A stretch of 39,645 bases of DNA from Lachnospiraceae bacterium (GCA_024695665.1 JAILHT010000086.1:1-39645), one strand, 5' to 3'. Counted from the stretch's first letter, positions 7,486-17,506 are shown. Notes: generated from the sequence alone by a model not told the origin. Numbers and translations: made by a program.

Positions 7486-8274
7486 ATGGAGAAGGATTTG
7501 AATATGGAGGGTAAGAAAAAGATTACGGATTCTGACGTTCTCTTTTCGGCGATTTCTATAAAGATGAACGCCTTTCTGATGAATCCGACAGCTAGGGGCG
7601 GAAACTTGGGGGCAATATTTCCGTCTGTTGAGACAATAGTAGAAGAGATCAGAAAAAAAGAAGAAAACTGTGCGAGTGAGGAAAAAATCATGTCTGAGGA
7701 CAAGATAGCACTCACTGTCTTTGCGCTTTTAAAAGACGGTTTTCTCCACAGCAATTCACTGACGGTGCATCTGTTTTTCACACTTGTCGACTGGGATACA
7801 ATCTCATTTGAGACCGCGAACACGCTGGCTTCGGGGATATATGAGTTTGCGACAACGACCTCACTTGATGAGGAAAAAAAATCAGACAACAAGTACGGAA
7901 AGATGTTCTGGTATCCGATCGTGGAACTGTACAAAAGGTACGGCAAAAAGCAGGATGCGACAGGTGAAATTGGAAAGCTTTTCGATTATCTTCAGACGAC
8001 CAAAAGCTATGAGGGAAATATAAAGTTTGATGAGGTTCTTGAAATGGAAAAACTTCATGCAAATGACGATACAAAAGAGCTCATGGCACAGAACGTAGAG
8101 CGTCATATGGAAGAATATAAAGAGATGAACAAGCTTCCGACCTTTACGAGAGAAAAGATAAAATGTCCGCAGTGCAACTCGGAGGATATCGAGAATGCAC
8201 CACAGAAGAAAGGACTTTTTAAGAATAAAAAGCCTATGACATTCAAGTGTAAAAGCTGCGGATATCTGTGGTGA
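7486..8274 (+). CDS. Unknown protein with C-terminal zinc ribbon
   Basis: A 262-residue soluble protein that I cannot assign to a family. Residues 1-215 are helical and charged, with a Trp/Phe-rich middle (KMFWYPIVELYKRYG). The last 40 residues form a clear zinc ribbon: CPQC near residue 226 and CKSCGYLW at the very end, separated by a basic loop (KKGLFKNKKP). Terminal ribbons of this kind usually bind one zinc and often contact nucleic acid or protein, but nothing here says which. The ATG has AGGGGA seven bases upstream. The alanine racemase start is 35 bases downstream with no terminator, so the two are probably cotranscribed. Confidence 0.72.
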   Translation: MEKDLNMEGKKKITDSDVLFSAISIKMNAFLMNPTARGGNLGAIFPSVETIVEEIRKKEENCASEEKIMSEDKIALTVFALLKDGFLHSNSLTVHLFFTLVDWDTISFETANTLASGIYEFATTTSLDEEKKSDNKYGKMFWYPIVELYKRYGKKQDATGEIGKLFDYLQTTKSYEGNIKFDEVLEMEKLHANDDTKELMAQNVERHMEEYKEMNKLPTFTREKIKCPQCNSEDIENAPQKKGLFKNKKPMTFKCKSCGYLW

Positions 8275-8309
8275 TATTCACCAAATATATAAAAAAAGGA
8301 GCGATTGTT

Positions 8310-9482
8310 TTGGAATCGACACTTAGGAGAACGTGGGCCGAAGTCGACCTTGACGCACTTGAAAACAATTACAGAAGAATAAGAAAACACATCGGAGAGA
8401 ACGTGAAATTTCTCGGTGTTGTGAAGGCTGATGCATACGGACACGGCGCCATTCAGGTGAGTAAACTCTTGGAGAAACTCGGAGCTGACTATCTTGCTGT
8501 AAGCAGTATAGACGAGGCGCTCGAACTAAGATTGAACGAGGTGAAACTGCCGATACTCATTCTAGGACACACACCGAAGGAACAGGTCGACAGGCTTATA
8601 GAATTTGACATAACACAGGCGGTCACCTGCAAGGCAAAGGCGATTGAATACAGCGAGGAGGCAAAAAGACTCGGGGGGACTTTAAAGGTTCATATAAAAG
8701 TCGACACCGGAATGTCGAGACTTGGATACCTCTGCAGCGGTGACAATTTTTTTACCGGCGTGGATGGAATAGTGGAAGCCTGCAATATGCCGGGGCTTGA
8801 TGCGGAAGGAATCTTTACACATTTTGCGGTATCGGACGAGCCGGGCGAGGAATGTGAGAATTATACTAAAAAACAGTTTGAACTATTTAATGATGTGATA
8901 AATAAAGTCGAGGAGAAACTGGGCAGAAAATTCAGATTGAAGCACTGCGCGAACACCGGAGCGGTAGCCTGCTATCCGAAAGAATACTTCATGGATATGG
9001 TGAGACCGGGATTGCTCTTGTACGGCTACGGAGAGTTCGCAAAAAAGATGGGACTTGAACCGGTTATGAGTTTTAAGACAACTATAAGCACCATAAAAGT
9101 ATATCCAAAAGGAACAGCTATCAGCTATGGCGGAATATTCAAGACAGAAAAGACCACGAGAATAGGTGTGCTTCCTTGCGGGTATGCTGACGGATTTTTC
9201 AGAAGTCTCTCAAACAAGTGCTCTCTTGTCACAAAAGAGGGACCTGCAAAGCAGAGAGGCAAGATCTGTATGGATATGTGCATGATAGACATAACCGATA
9301 TGCCTTCCGTTGATGTTGGAAGCGAGGTCGAGATATACGGAAGAAAGAACCCGATAGAGGATCTGGCCGAGCTTGCACAGACGATTCCTTATGAGCTCAC
9401 CTGCGCTGTAAGCAAGAGGGTTCCGAGAGCATATTTTAAGAATCATAAAGAGATTGACCGTGAGCTTATGCTCAGAATATAG
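8310..9482 (+). CDS. alr: Alanine racemase
   Basis: A PLP enzyme interconverting L- and D-alanine, which supplies D-Ala for peptidoglycan. Landmarks are the opening RTWAEVDLDALENNYRRI, the PLP lysine K39 in VVKADAYGHGA, and the second catalytic base Y273 in AISYGGIF; MVRPGLLLYGYG is the usual helix before it. The length of 390 residues is normal. I place the start at TTG 8310, which has AAAGGAG eight bases upstream and puts the N terminus where the family begins; starting at the earlier ATG 8268 would add 14 unusual residues and overlap the preceding gene. It follows the zinc-ribbon gene closely. A weak TTG start suggests modest expression. Confidence 0.95.
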   Translation: MESTLRRTWAEVDLDALENNYRRIRKHIGENVKFLGVVKADAYGHGAIQVSKLLEKLGADYLAVSSIDEALELRLNEVKLPILILGHTPKEQVDRLIEFDITQAVTCKAKAIEYSEEAKRLGGTLKVHIKVDTGMSRLGYLCSGDNFFTGVDGIVEACNMPGLDAEGIFTHFAVSDEPGEECENYTKKQFELFNDVINKVEEKLGRKFRLKHCANTGAVACYPKEYFMDMVRPGLLLYGYGEFAKKMGLEPVMSFKTTISTIKVYPKGTAISYGGIFKTEKTTRIGVLPCGYADGFFRSLSNKCSLVTKEGPAKQRGKICMDMCMIDITDMPSVDVGSEVEIYGRKNPIEDLAELAQTIPYELTCAVSKRVPRAYFKNHKEIDRELMLRI

Positions 9483-9508
9483 ACCATGAAATAGAGCGTT
9501 TAGCTCAG

Positions 9509-10351
9509 TTATATGTTTTTTTCATTTACGGCGGTGATCACGTTGTACACGGTTCCGGAGGCGATGACGATAAGAGCTCCGATGAGACCCATAGTACCGA
9601 TGGTCTCGCCGTAAAAAATTGCAACTATAACCGGATTTAAAACCGGCTCTATCATGGACAAAAGCGCTGCTCCGACCGGAGGTACGTAATCGAGTCCGAG
9701 TCCTAAGAAAATGTATGCGAGACCTATCTGAACAACACCTAAAAGTATGATGGTTACAATGTTCACACAGGAGTAGTCGGTCTCATTGGCTATGAACGGA
9801 AGCGCTATCACAAAACTCAATAAAAATGAAAAAAGTGCCGAGGATTCAAAATCAGATCCCGGTATTTTTTTTATCAAAAATACTATCGCATAAAGTATGC
9901 CGGAAACAATTGCAAGGATATTTCCAAGCATTCCGCCGGCGGATATACTCTCACAAAAGAAGAATAAGATACCTATAAAAGCGGCGATACAGGTTAGCAC
10001 AGCTTCTTTTTTTGGTTTCTGTTTCCAGAATATCCAAAGAAAGAGAACGATATAAATCGGCATTGTAAACTGAAGTATGATGACGTTTGCTGCAGCGGTG
10101 AGCTTGTTTGCTATCACAAAGACAGTCGACATTCCGGCGTTTACAACGGCGCCCAAAAGCACCTGCTTGTTGAATACTATCTTGTGGTTTATGGCCTTGA
10201 GGTAGATAAGCATCACTAAAAATGAGAAGAGGCATCTTGCTCCGCTTATTGATATTCCCGACCATGAGTTCAGTTTTATGAGTATTCCGCCGAGTGAGAA
10301 ACACACGGCGGAAAGAAGTATGTATATGTAACCTTTGGATTTCTCCGACAT
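9509..10351 (-). CDS. EamA/DMT-superfamily transporter
   Basis: A 280-residue inner-membrane protein with ten predicted membrane segments arranged as two EamA repeats, the drug/metabolite transporter layout. The first repeat opens with GYIYILLSAVCFSLGGILIK and the second begins near residue 140 (GGMLGNILAIVSGILYAIV). The C-terminal end of the second repeat is typical, with a conserved IEPVLNPVI segment and a closing GLIGALIVIASGTVY. Substrate is not predictable; characterised relatives export amino acids or metabolites. The start ATG 10351 has AGGAAAGGA upstream; the earlier ATG at 10375 lies inside the MATE gene and has no site. It begins 13 bases after the MATE stop, so the two exporters form an operon. 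Confidence 0.88.
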   Translation of the reverse strand: MSEKSKGYIYILLSAVCFSLGGILIKLNSWSGISISGARCLFSFLVMLIYLKAINHKIVFNKQVLLGAVVNAGMSTVFVIANKLTAAANVIILQFTMPIYIVLFLWIFWKQKPKKEAVLTCIAAFIGILFFFCESISAGGMLGNILAIVSGILYAIVFLIKKIPGSDFESSALFSFLLSFVIALPFIANETDYSCVNIVTIILLGVVQIGLAYIFLGLGLDYVPPVGAALLSMIEPVLNPVIVAIFYGETIGTMGLIGALIVIASGTVYNVITAVNEKNI

Positions 10352-10364
10352 GAGGTGTCCTTTC

Positions 10365-11741
10365 CTATGAAGCATTTTCTTTGTTCGGATTCATAATTTT
10401 TATTTTGTAATAGAGCAGCTCTATTATACAGCAGCTTGTCCAGCCGACCGGATATGCGAGACCGACAATATATACAGAGTCGACAAGCATGGTTCCGATG
10501 TAGAGGTAGATCTGCCTTATGGCCACGAAGGCTATGAGCATTATAACCATAGGTGCCTTGGAGTTTCCGCGTCCTCGAAGTGCTCCGGCGAGTGTATGGT
10601 TTATACTGTTCAATATAAGGAAGTACGCGCTTAGTCTTGTGAAGAGCGCTCCGTAGTATATTACCTCACTGTCGGAGGTGAATACTGCAGTTGCAGGCTC
10701 TGCGAAGATAAATGCAACTGTTGCTGTTATAACTGTCAATCCAACAATGAGACCTATCGATACCCAGGTTCCCTTGTCCGCGCGCTTCGGCTTTCCGGCT
10801 CCTATGTTCTGGCTCACGAAAGTTGTCGCGGCGGAGCTCATGCTCTGGATAGGGAAGAAGATATATTGCTCTACCCTGTTAAGACAACTCCAGGCAGCCA
10901 TGATGCTTGAGCCAAACACATTTACATAGGACTGGACAAAAACATTCGAGAACGAGGTTATCATGGACTGGATTGCAGTCGGAAGTCCGACGTCAAGGAT
11001 CTGCTTGAAAATCTTCATGTTGAGACTCAGATCCTTCCAGACCAGTTTGTAGATGTCATCAGTCTTTGTGAGTAAAACAAGAATCAGAAAAGCGGATATA
11101 AACTGTGAGATAATTGTTGCATATCCCACGCCCGAGATTCCCATTTTAAAGAATATTACAAACACGAGATCTAGTATGGTATTTAAAACACTGCAGAGAA
11201 TCAAAAACATGAGAGGACGTTTTGTATCGCCCACGGCCCTAAGAATTCCGCTTCCCATGTTGTAGATCAAAAGGCCTGATATTCCGGCAAAATATATTCT
11301 AAGATAGATCGTTGCCGCATCAAAAACATCCTCCGGTGTGGACATAAAATGAAGCATAGGCTTTACACCGAGAACTCCGATCAGTGTAAAAATCACACTG
11401 AAGATGAAGGTCATTGCCATTGTTGTCTCCACGGAAGTGTGAAGATTTTTGTTGTCTTTTGCCCCGAAATAACGGCTTATAACAACACCGGCACCTATGG
11501 AAATTCCGTTAAAAAACATGACCAGAACATTTATGATAGTTCCGGTGGAACCCACTGCGGCAAGGGCTTCTTTGCCCACGAAATGCCCTACTACTATACT
11601 GTCTATGGTATTGTAAAGCAGTTGAAAAATGTTGCCGATCATCAGCGGAACGGCGAAAGAAATAAGATGTTTTACGATAGAACCGTCTGTCATATCCATG
11701 ACGGTACTTTTTTGTTTTGTTTCATTTTGAATTTCAGACAT
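10365..11741 (-). CDS. MATE-family multidrug efflux transporter
   Basis: A 458-residue protein with twelve predicted membrane segments in two related halves, the MATE fold, which extrudes cationic compounds in exchange for Na+ or H+. The N-terminal half begins with the characteristic SIVKHLISFAVPLMIGNIFQ, followed by LYNTIDSIVVGHFVG; the second half has FVSQNIGAGKPKRADKG. Both are strong family signatures. The ATG at 11741 is preceded by GGGGTG at six bases and is preferred to the upstream GTG at 11750, which overlaps that site. It shares a 186-base divergent intergenic region with purA and is followed closely by the DMT exporter. Confidence 0.93.
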   Translation of the reverse strand: MSEIQNETKQKSTVMDMTDGSIVKHLISFAVPLMIGNIFQLLYNTIDSIVVGHFVGKEALAAVGSTGTIINVLVMFFNGISIGAGVVISRYFGAKDNKNLHTSVETTMAMTFIFSVIFTLIGVLGVKPMLHFMSTPEDVFDAATIYLRIYFAGISGLLIYNMGSGILRAVGDTKRPLMFLILCSVLNTILDLVFVIFFKMGISGVGYATIISQFISAFLILVLLTKTDDIYKLVWKDLSLNMKIFKQILDVGLPTAIQSMITSFSNVFVQSYVNVFGSSIMAAWSCLNRVEQYIFFPIQSMSSAATTFVSQNIGAGKPKRADKGTWVSIGLIVGLTVITATVAFIFAEPATAVFTSDSEVIYYGALFTRLSAYFLILNSINHTLAGALRGRGNSKAPMVIMLIAFVAIRQIYLYIGTMLVDSVYIVGLAYPVGWTSCCIIELLYYKIKIMNPNKENAS

Positions 11742-11806
11742 AATAATCACCCCAATACGACAAAGGCTATTTTACTATAAGAACAGGACTTTGGGTACTC
11801 TTGATT

Positions 11807-11835
11807 TTGACAAACGTTAAGGATATACTTATGAA
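11807..11835 (+). promoter_or_regulatory. Candidate promoter of purA
   Basis: A perfect TTGACA is followed at 17 bases by TATGAA (four of six), about 90 bases before the purA ATG. A good TATAAT also lies at 11895-11900 but lacks a partner at the right distance. I found no purine riboswitch fold in the 5' region. Confidence 0.4.
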
Positions 11836-11864
11836 ATGGTAATGAGGAGTAATAGGCTTAATAA

Positions 11865-13217
<1,353 letters not shown>

Positions 13218-13260
13218 TCTGGTTGAAAAGACATTACAAACAAATGAAAATGGTGAAAGT

Positions 13261-15375
13261 ATGGGTATAATATCATTACAGAAAGGCGATATACTTCACA
13301 AGGCCGGTGATACTCCGGTCAGCTCTATAGAGGTTGTCCTAAAGGGAAAAATGTGCTTAAAGGGAACCGATATAGAGGCTGAACTTGGCACCGGAAGTAT
13401 TATAGGAATAGCGGAGACACCAAAACAAAAATATGTTTTCACTTACGAGGCGCTCGAAGAGTGCAGCGTCTATTCTTATGCATACGAATCTGATAAGGAT
13501 ATACCAAATGTAATTACATCAAACCCAAAGATTGCCCCTGTTCTCGCGTCACAGACGATAAATATAACACTTGCTCTCTATGACGCATATGTCAATCTGC
13601 ACAGTAGTCTTGAAGAAGAATACAATCGGATAAAATCGGATTATGCCGAGTACAACACACTTTGCATAAAGGCCGGCGAGGCGCCTAAGACTTATGACAA
13701 CATAGCTGTTTTGACACCGCCGGAGAGAAAGAGTGATGCCTTCAGCTGGAAGCACTCTTTTATTCGAAGCATTAAAGAGAACGAGAGCAGTTTGAAGAAG
13801 TCTTTTTATACCATATCACCGGAGATATGTACCGGCGTGATCATGCTCTCACAGGCTACGCAGTATAAACTGCTTGAGGTTTTTGAAGATCTCGATGCCT
13901 ATAGAAAAGATTTCAAAATGGCGACAGCGGATTTCGCAGTCACTATAAATCGAATACGTGCAAAAATAGAAGGGACGACAAATGGATCATCTGATGCTGA
14001 TCTTTCCGTCTGCCCTATAAAGAATGCAATTTCAGTCATACTTTCATATTCGGAAGTCGATTCAGAGGTTGCGATGAAGTTTGAAGAGCAGATAAATGCC
14101 TTCAAGAAGAACAAAAATCGTTATGATTCTTCGGATGACTCGAGAATTTTGAGGAGAAATCTGGCGAATTCTTTCTATGAGGTATATACGAGTGCCTTCA
14201 AAAAAGCGGCGCTTACCGAAGATTACCCGATAGAGCTTAAAATGTTTTTTATGTTCGGATTTGTCGACGAAGAACTTGCCGGAGAGAAAAATACTTTCAC
14301 ACTCTATAACATGGCAAAATCTTATGTGCCGGACCCGGATGGAAATGTGCTCACAATCTATGAGTGGCTTCACAAAATTTATGCGATGGAGGCCGACCCT
14401 TCCATAAATGAGTTCGATCAGGACTGGCCTACTTACATAAGAGAACAGAGAAATGCGGGAGACATAAGTCAGGATGCCGCAGATAATATGATAAACGATC
14501 CCGATTGCAGGCTTGAATTTGAGATTAAGAATCTTTTTATACTCGGAAACAGGATGACCTTTGGAAGGGTAACTACATTTGTCCCTGTTTTTGATGAGGA
14601 AAATATCGTAAGACCTTTGGATGCCTCATATATAACGACTCAAAAGGTGAATGAATATTACGAGAATATAAGAAATATCGATTTCGGTGTGTTCTGCAGA
14701 CAGTCGCTCTACTCGAATCCGAAAATCGGAGTGCCTCAGCTCAGATATGCGGAGGATATCACTCCTTACATGATATTACTTCCAAATATCGGAAGCAGAA
14801 CCTGTCTATGGCAGGAGATAGAGGGAAAAAGAAGAACAACAAAGGCCCGTATGCTTTGCTCAATCTTCAATGTTGAGAATACGGACGATTGTATGTTAAG
14901 ACTATTCGCCGAGTTCAGATGGGAGATGTGCAAGACGGAACAGGGTGTTCACTGGAACGATGTGAGGGATCCTTCACTCACATCTCTGTACTGTGATTAC
15001 CTCCAGTTTTACAAGAAGAATTCCGCTCTCACGACAGACAATAAAGAAAAGGTAAAGACTGAGCTCAAAAAATACGGTAACAATTTCAAGAATGTTTTCA
15101 TCTCGGATTATATGGCTTACATAAAATATGAGTCGAACAATTCTCCTAGATTAAACAAAGTTGCGAGAGAGATATTGTTTACATTCTGCCCGTTTAAGAG
15201 AGAGATACGCGACAAGGCGAGGGAGAACCCTCAGTACACGGATCTTTTGAACAGATACAGTAAGCAGGTGCAGGGACAGCTCAAGCCAATGATGAATTTG
15301 CTTAACAAATTGGAGCGCGAGAATATGAGTGTTCCGAAGGAACTTATGACTCAGATAGAGTACCTGGAAAAATAA
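13261..15375 (+). CDS. Large protein with N-terminal cyclic-nucleotide-binding-like domain, no DNA-binding domain
   Basis: A 704-residue cytoplasmic protein. Residues 1-110 look like the beta-roll of a cNMP-binding (CRP-type) domain: ISLQKGDILHKAGDTPVSSI, then VVLKGKMCLKG, then GTGSIIGIAE. The cAMP phosphate-cassette Arg is not evident, so the ligand, if any, is unknown. No helix-turn-helix follows; residues 115-704 are a long, largely helical, charged region that I do not recognise, with a dense aromatic block (around 390-440 and 470-560) and a helical C terminus (LLNRYSKQVQGQLKPMMNLL). The ATG has GGTGA only four bases upstream, a slightly short spacing. It lies 43 bases after purA and ends at a clear terminator, so it is likely read from the purA transcript. 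It could be a signalling scaffold; that is a guess. Confidence 0.7.
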   Translation: MGIISLQKGDILHKAGDTPVSSIEVVLKGKMCLKGTDIEAELGTGSIIGIAETPKQKYVFTYEALEECSVYSYAYESDKDIPNVITSNPKIAPVLASQTINITLALYDAYVNLHSSLEEEYNRIKSDYAEYNTLCIKAGEAPKTYDNIAVLTPPERKSDAFSWKHSFIRSIKENESSLKKSFYTISPEICTGVIMLSQATQYKLLEVFEDLDAYRKDFKMATADFAVTINRIRAKIEGTTNGSSDADLSVCPIKNAISVILSYSEVDSEVAMKFEEQINAFKKNKNRYDSSDDSRILRRNLANSFYEVYTSAFKKAALTEDYPIELKMFFMFGFVDEELAGEKNTFTLYNMAKSYVPDPDGNVLTIYEWLHKIYAMEADPSINEFDQDWPTYIREQRNAGDISQDAADNMINDPDCRLEFEIKNLFILGNRMTFGRVTTFVPVFDEENIVRPLDASYITTQKVNEYYENIRNIDFGVFCRQSLYSNPKIGVPQLRYAEDITPYMILLPNIGSRTCLWQEIEGKRRTTKARMLCSIFNVENTDDCMLRLFAEFRWEMCKTEQGVHWNDVRDPSLTSLYCDYLQFYKKNSALTTDNKEKVKTELKKYGNNFKNVFISDYMAYIKYESNNSPRLNKVAREILFTFCPFKREIRDKARENPQYTDLLNRYSKQVQGQLKPMMNLLNKLERENMSVPKELMTQIEYLEK

Positions 15376-15386
15376 GCAAACAAAAC

Positions 15387-15419
15387 GACAAGCCCGGGAG
15401 AATCGGACTTGTCATTTTT
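15387..15419 (+). terminator. Intrinsic terminator closing the purA operon
   Basis: GACAAGCCCG (15387-15396) pairs with CGGACTTGTC (15404-15413) with one mismatch, followed by ATTTTTG. Confidence 0.78.
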
Positions 15420-15442
15420 GTTATTTATTAGGTTTGAGAGAA

Positions 15443-15532
15443 ATGAAAATATTTATCTTGCTTCTGGTACTATCGTACCACCTGATTGAAAAAAACTCAA
15501 CAACAACTTATTGCGAAAATTGGTACCATTGA
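15443..15532 (+). CDS. Possible 29-codon peptide in the SufC-like leader
   Basis: A short frame beginning MKIFILLLVLSYHL has a weak purine site (GAGAG) five bases upstream and a hydrophobic N terminus. It overlaps a TGGTAC/GTACCA hairpin. It may be chance; the codons show no clear bias and I see no terminator/antiterminator pair after it. Listed because the 250-base gap otherwise contains no gene. Confidence 0.2.
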   Translation: MKIFILLLVLSYHLIEKNSTTTYCENWYH

Positions 15533-15599
15533 TACAATATCTTGATAAGAGGGGCGAAAGTCCTTGCACGCGTAAAAAAACACCATATTTGCGGTATTT

Positions 15600-15608
15600 T
15601 GATATAAA
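15600..15608 (+). promoter_or_regulatory. Extended -10 promoter candidate for the SufC/SufB-like pair
   Basis: TGA-TATAAA forms an extended -10 (TGn plus five of six). No good -35 lies 17 bases upstream, as is common for extended -10 promoters. The predicted start would leave a leader of about 50 bases before the ATG at 15667. Confidence 0.32.
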
Positions 15609-15666
15609 ATGAAACCAGAATGACAAATTTTTAACCCATGCAGTTATGAAAGAAAGGGGTTTTAGG

Positions 15667-16413
15667 ATGTTAGAATTAAAGAACATTTCCTTCAATGTGG
15701 ACAGCGAGGGACAGGATAAGGAGATTATCCGTGATGTCAGCCTCGTTATTCCGGATGATAAAATGATAGTTATCACCGGACCGAACGGAGGAGGAAAATC
15801 AACACTCGCAAGACTCATTGCGGGAATAGAGAAACCTTCATCGGGAAAGATTTTACTCGATGGGGAGGATATTACCGATCTGTCAATAACAGACAGAGCA
15901 AAAAAAGGAATAGGCTTCGCATTTCAGCAGCCTGTAAAATTCAAGGGAATACAGGTGCTTGACCTCATAAGACTCGCAAAGGGAGAGAAAATCTCCGTTG
16001 CTGAGGCTTGCGATTATCTCGGCGCAGTAGGACTTTGTGCAAGAGATTATATCGACAGAGAGGTGAATGGCTCACTTTCCGGAGGAGAGCTCAAGCGTAT
16101 TGAGATAGCAACCGTGCTCGCAAAGGCATCGAGACTTTCCGTTTTTGACGAGCCGGAGGCAGGTATCGATCTCTGGAGCTTCCAGAATCTTATTCAGGTC
16201 TTCCAGGGCATGAGAGAAAAGATTAACGGAAGCTCAATACTTATCATTTCCCATCAGGAGAGAATCCTTAATATCGCAGATGAGATCATAGTAGTACAGA
16301 ACGGAGAATTGATAGCAAGCGGAAGCAAGGAAGAGGTCCTCCCGGGACTTATGGGAACTACCGCTGCTGTACCTGAATGTACAATGAGCGGAAACCCGGT
16401 GATTCGTAAATAG
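15667..16413 (+). CDS. SufC-like ABC ATPase of a minimal Fe-S assembly system
   Basis: A 248-residue soluble ATPase of the SufC group, which powers the SufB-type scaffold in iron-sulfur cluster assembly. Walker A is GPNGGGKST at 38-46, the Q-loop is FAFQQPVKFKGI near 87, the signature LSGGELKRIEIA starts near residue 137, Walker B with the SufC-typical FDEPEAGIDLWS begins near 158, and the switch His is in IISHQE near 197. The SufC-like DEPEAGID (transporters mostly have DEPT) and the adjacent SufB-like gene place it in Fe-S assembly rather than transport. I start at ATG 15667, spaced eight bases from AAAGGGG; ATG 15646 would bury that site inside the gene. No sufS, sufU or sufD is nearby. 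Confidence 0.85.
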   Translation: MLELKNISFNVDSEGQDKEIIRDVSLVIPDDKMIVITGPNGGGKSTLARLIAGIEKPSSGKILLDGEDITDLSITDRAKKGIGFAFQQPVKFKGIQVLDLIRLAKGEKISVAEACDYLGAVGLCARDYIDREVNGSLSGGELKRIEIATVLAKASRLSVFDEPEAGIDLWSFQNLIQVFQGMREKINGSSILIISHQERILNIADEIIVVQNGELIASGSKEEVLPGLMGTTAAVPECTMSGNPVIRK

Positions 16414-16427
16414 GAAGGGGCAGGATT

Positions 16428-17354
16428 ATGGTAGAACTTGATGAAATACAGAAGAGACTGTTGAGAGAGGTCGCTGACCTGCACAAGGTTCCGGAAGGAG
16501 CATATAATATTCGTTCAAACAGTCAGTCGGTGGGAAGGGCTTCCACTGAAAATATTGAGATTATTCCAAGGGAAGACGGACAGGGCCTCACGATAAAAAT
16601 CAAGCCGAACACAAAGAACGAGAGTGTTCATATCCCTGTAGTGCTCTCGGAGAGCGGAATAAAAGAAGTTGTTTACAACGATTTTTACATAGGCGAGGGA
16701 GCTGATGTCTTTATCGTTGCAGGATGTGGAATTGACAACTGCGGAAACCAGGATTCGGAGCATGACGGAATTCACCGTTTTTACATCGGAAAAGGTGCAA
16801 AGGTGAGATATGTTGAGAAGCATTACGGATCCGGAGACGGAAAAGGAAAGAGAATCTTAAATCCTGGAACGGAAGTATATATGGAGGAAGACTCTTCTTG
16901 TGAGATGGAGATGGTTCAGATCAAGGGTGTGGATGATACTACCCGCACAACAAAGGCAGAGCTTGCCGAGGGTGCAAGACTTGTCATAAGAGAGCGTCTC
17001 ATGACTCACGGAGATCAGAATGCTATAAGTATATATGAGGTAGATCTGAACGGAGAAGGCTCAAGTGCCGATGTTGTCTCAAGATCGGTTGCAAGGGACA
17101 ACTCTTATCAGAAGTTTGATGCAAAACTTTTGGGAAATGCCGCATGTTCGGGACATACCGAGTGCGATTCCATTATAATGGACAACGGAAGAATACTTGC
17201 AGTTCCGGGACTTGAAGCAAATGATGTCGATGCAGCTTTGGTACACGAAGCAGCAATCGGAAAGATAGCCGGAGATCAGATTATAAAGCTCATGACTTTA
17301 GGCCTCACAGAGCAGGAAGCCGAGGAGCAGATTATAAACGGATTCTTAAAATAG
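16428..17354 (+). CDS. SufB/SufD-like scaffold protein of a minimal Fe-S assembly system
   Basis: A 308-residue SufBD-fold protein, shorter than classical SufB (about 470). The C-terminal half shows the family pattern: SRSVARDNSYQKFDAKLLG, then ACSGHTECDSIIMDNG, then VPGLEANDVDAALVHEAAIGKI and a closing GLTEQEAEEQIINGF helix for SufC binding. Cysteines in CSGHTEC and the Glu/His of VHEAAIG are candidate cluster ligands. It starts 14 bases after the SufC-like gene behind GGGGCAGGA and ends at a strong terminator, so the pair is a complete two-gene operon. Such SufCB-only systems are known as ancestral-type SUF-like minimal systems in anaerobes and archaea. Assignment as scaffold is well supported; client proteins are unknown. 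Confidence 0.83.
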   Translation: MVELDEIQKRLLREVADLHKVPEGAYNIRSNSQSVGRASTENIEIIPREDGQGLTIKIKPNTKNESVHIPVVLSESGIKEVVYNDFYIGEGADVFIVAGCGIDNCGNQDSEHDGIHRFYIGKGAKVRYVEKHYGSGDGKGKRILNPGTEVYMEEDSSCEMEMVQIKGVDDTTRTTKAELAEGARLVIRERLMTHGDQNAISIYEVDLNGEGSSADVVSRSVARDNSYQKFDAKLLGNAACSGHTECDSIIMDNGRILAVPGLEANDVDAALVHEAAIGKIAGDQIIKLMTLGLTEQEAEEQIINGFLK

Positions 17355-17367
17355 TTGGAGAAATATT

Positions 17368-17405
17368 CCCCTGTTTCACATAGGTGAGACGGGGGATTTT
17401 TTTGA
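17368..17405 (+). terminator. Strong intrinsic terminator after the SufCB-like pair
   Basis: CCCCTGTTTCAC (17368-17379) and GTGAGACGGGGG (17384-17395) form a 12-bp stem with two G-U pairs and a four-base loop, followed by an A and eight T's. Confidence 0.92.
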
Positions 17406-17437
17406 GTGTTAAAGGTGTATGTGACAGTATACTTTTG

Positions 17438-17466
17438 TTGAATTATTGGGTTTCTGATGATATACT
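17438..17466 (+). promoter_or_regulatory. Promoter of the pyrE operon
   Basis: TTGAAT and TATACT are separated by 17 bases, with TG one base before the -10 (extended -10). The distance to the pyrE ATG is 40 bases. No PyrR-type attenuator is visible between them. Confidence 0.6.
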
Positions 17467-17506
17467 TTTACGGTATATGCAAATATGTTAGATAAGGAGA
17501 ATCAAA

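Larger units (their letters stand above)
15420..15666. other. Structured, unassigned leader before the SufC-like gene
   Basis: This gap holds a hairpin TGGTAC-TATC-GTACCA (15465-15480), a perfect palindrome TGGTACCA (15521-15528), a GNRA-type hairpin GGGGCGAAAGTCC near 15551-15563, and an AT-rich stretch with an extended -10. I recognise no known riboswitch or IscR/SufR-type operator in it. Confidence 0.4.

Noticed and set aside
9483-9508. Terminator between alr and the DMT gene
   Set aside because: GAGC/GCTC gives only four base pairs before a distant T-run; too weak to claim.
15453-15818. Minus-strand 121-aa frame over the SufC-like start
   Set aside because: It runs antisense through the Walker A region of the ATPase gene, has low-complexity Ser/Leu-rich sequence and no ribosome binding site.
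17401-17506. PyrR attenuator before pyrE
   Set aside because: Neither an anti-antiterminator nor a second terminator lies between the promoter and the ATG.
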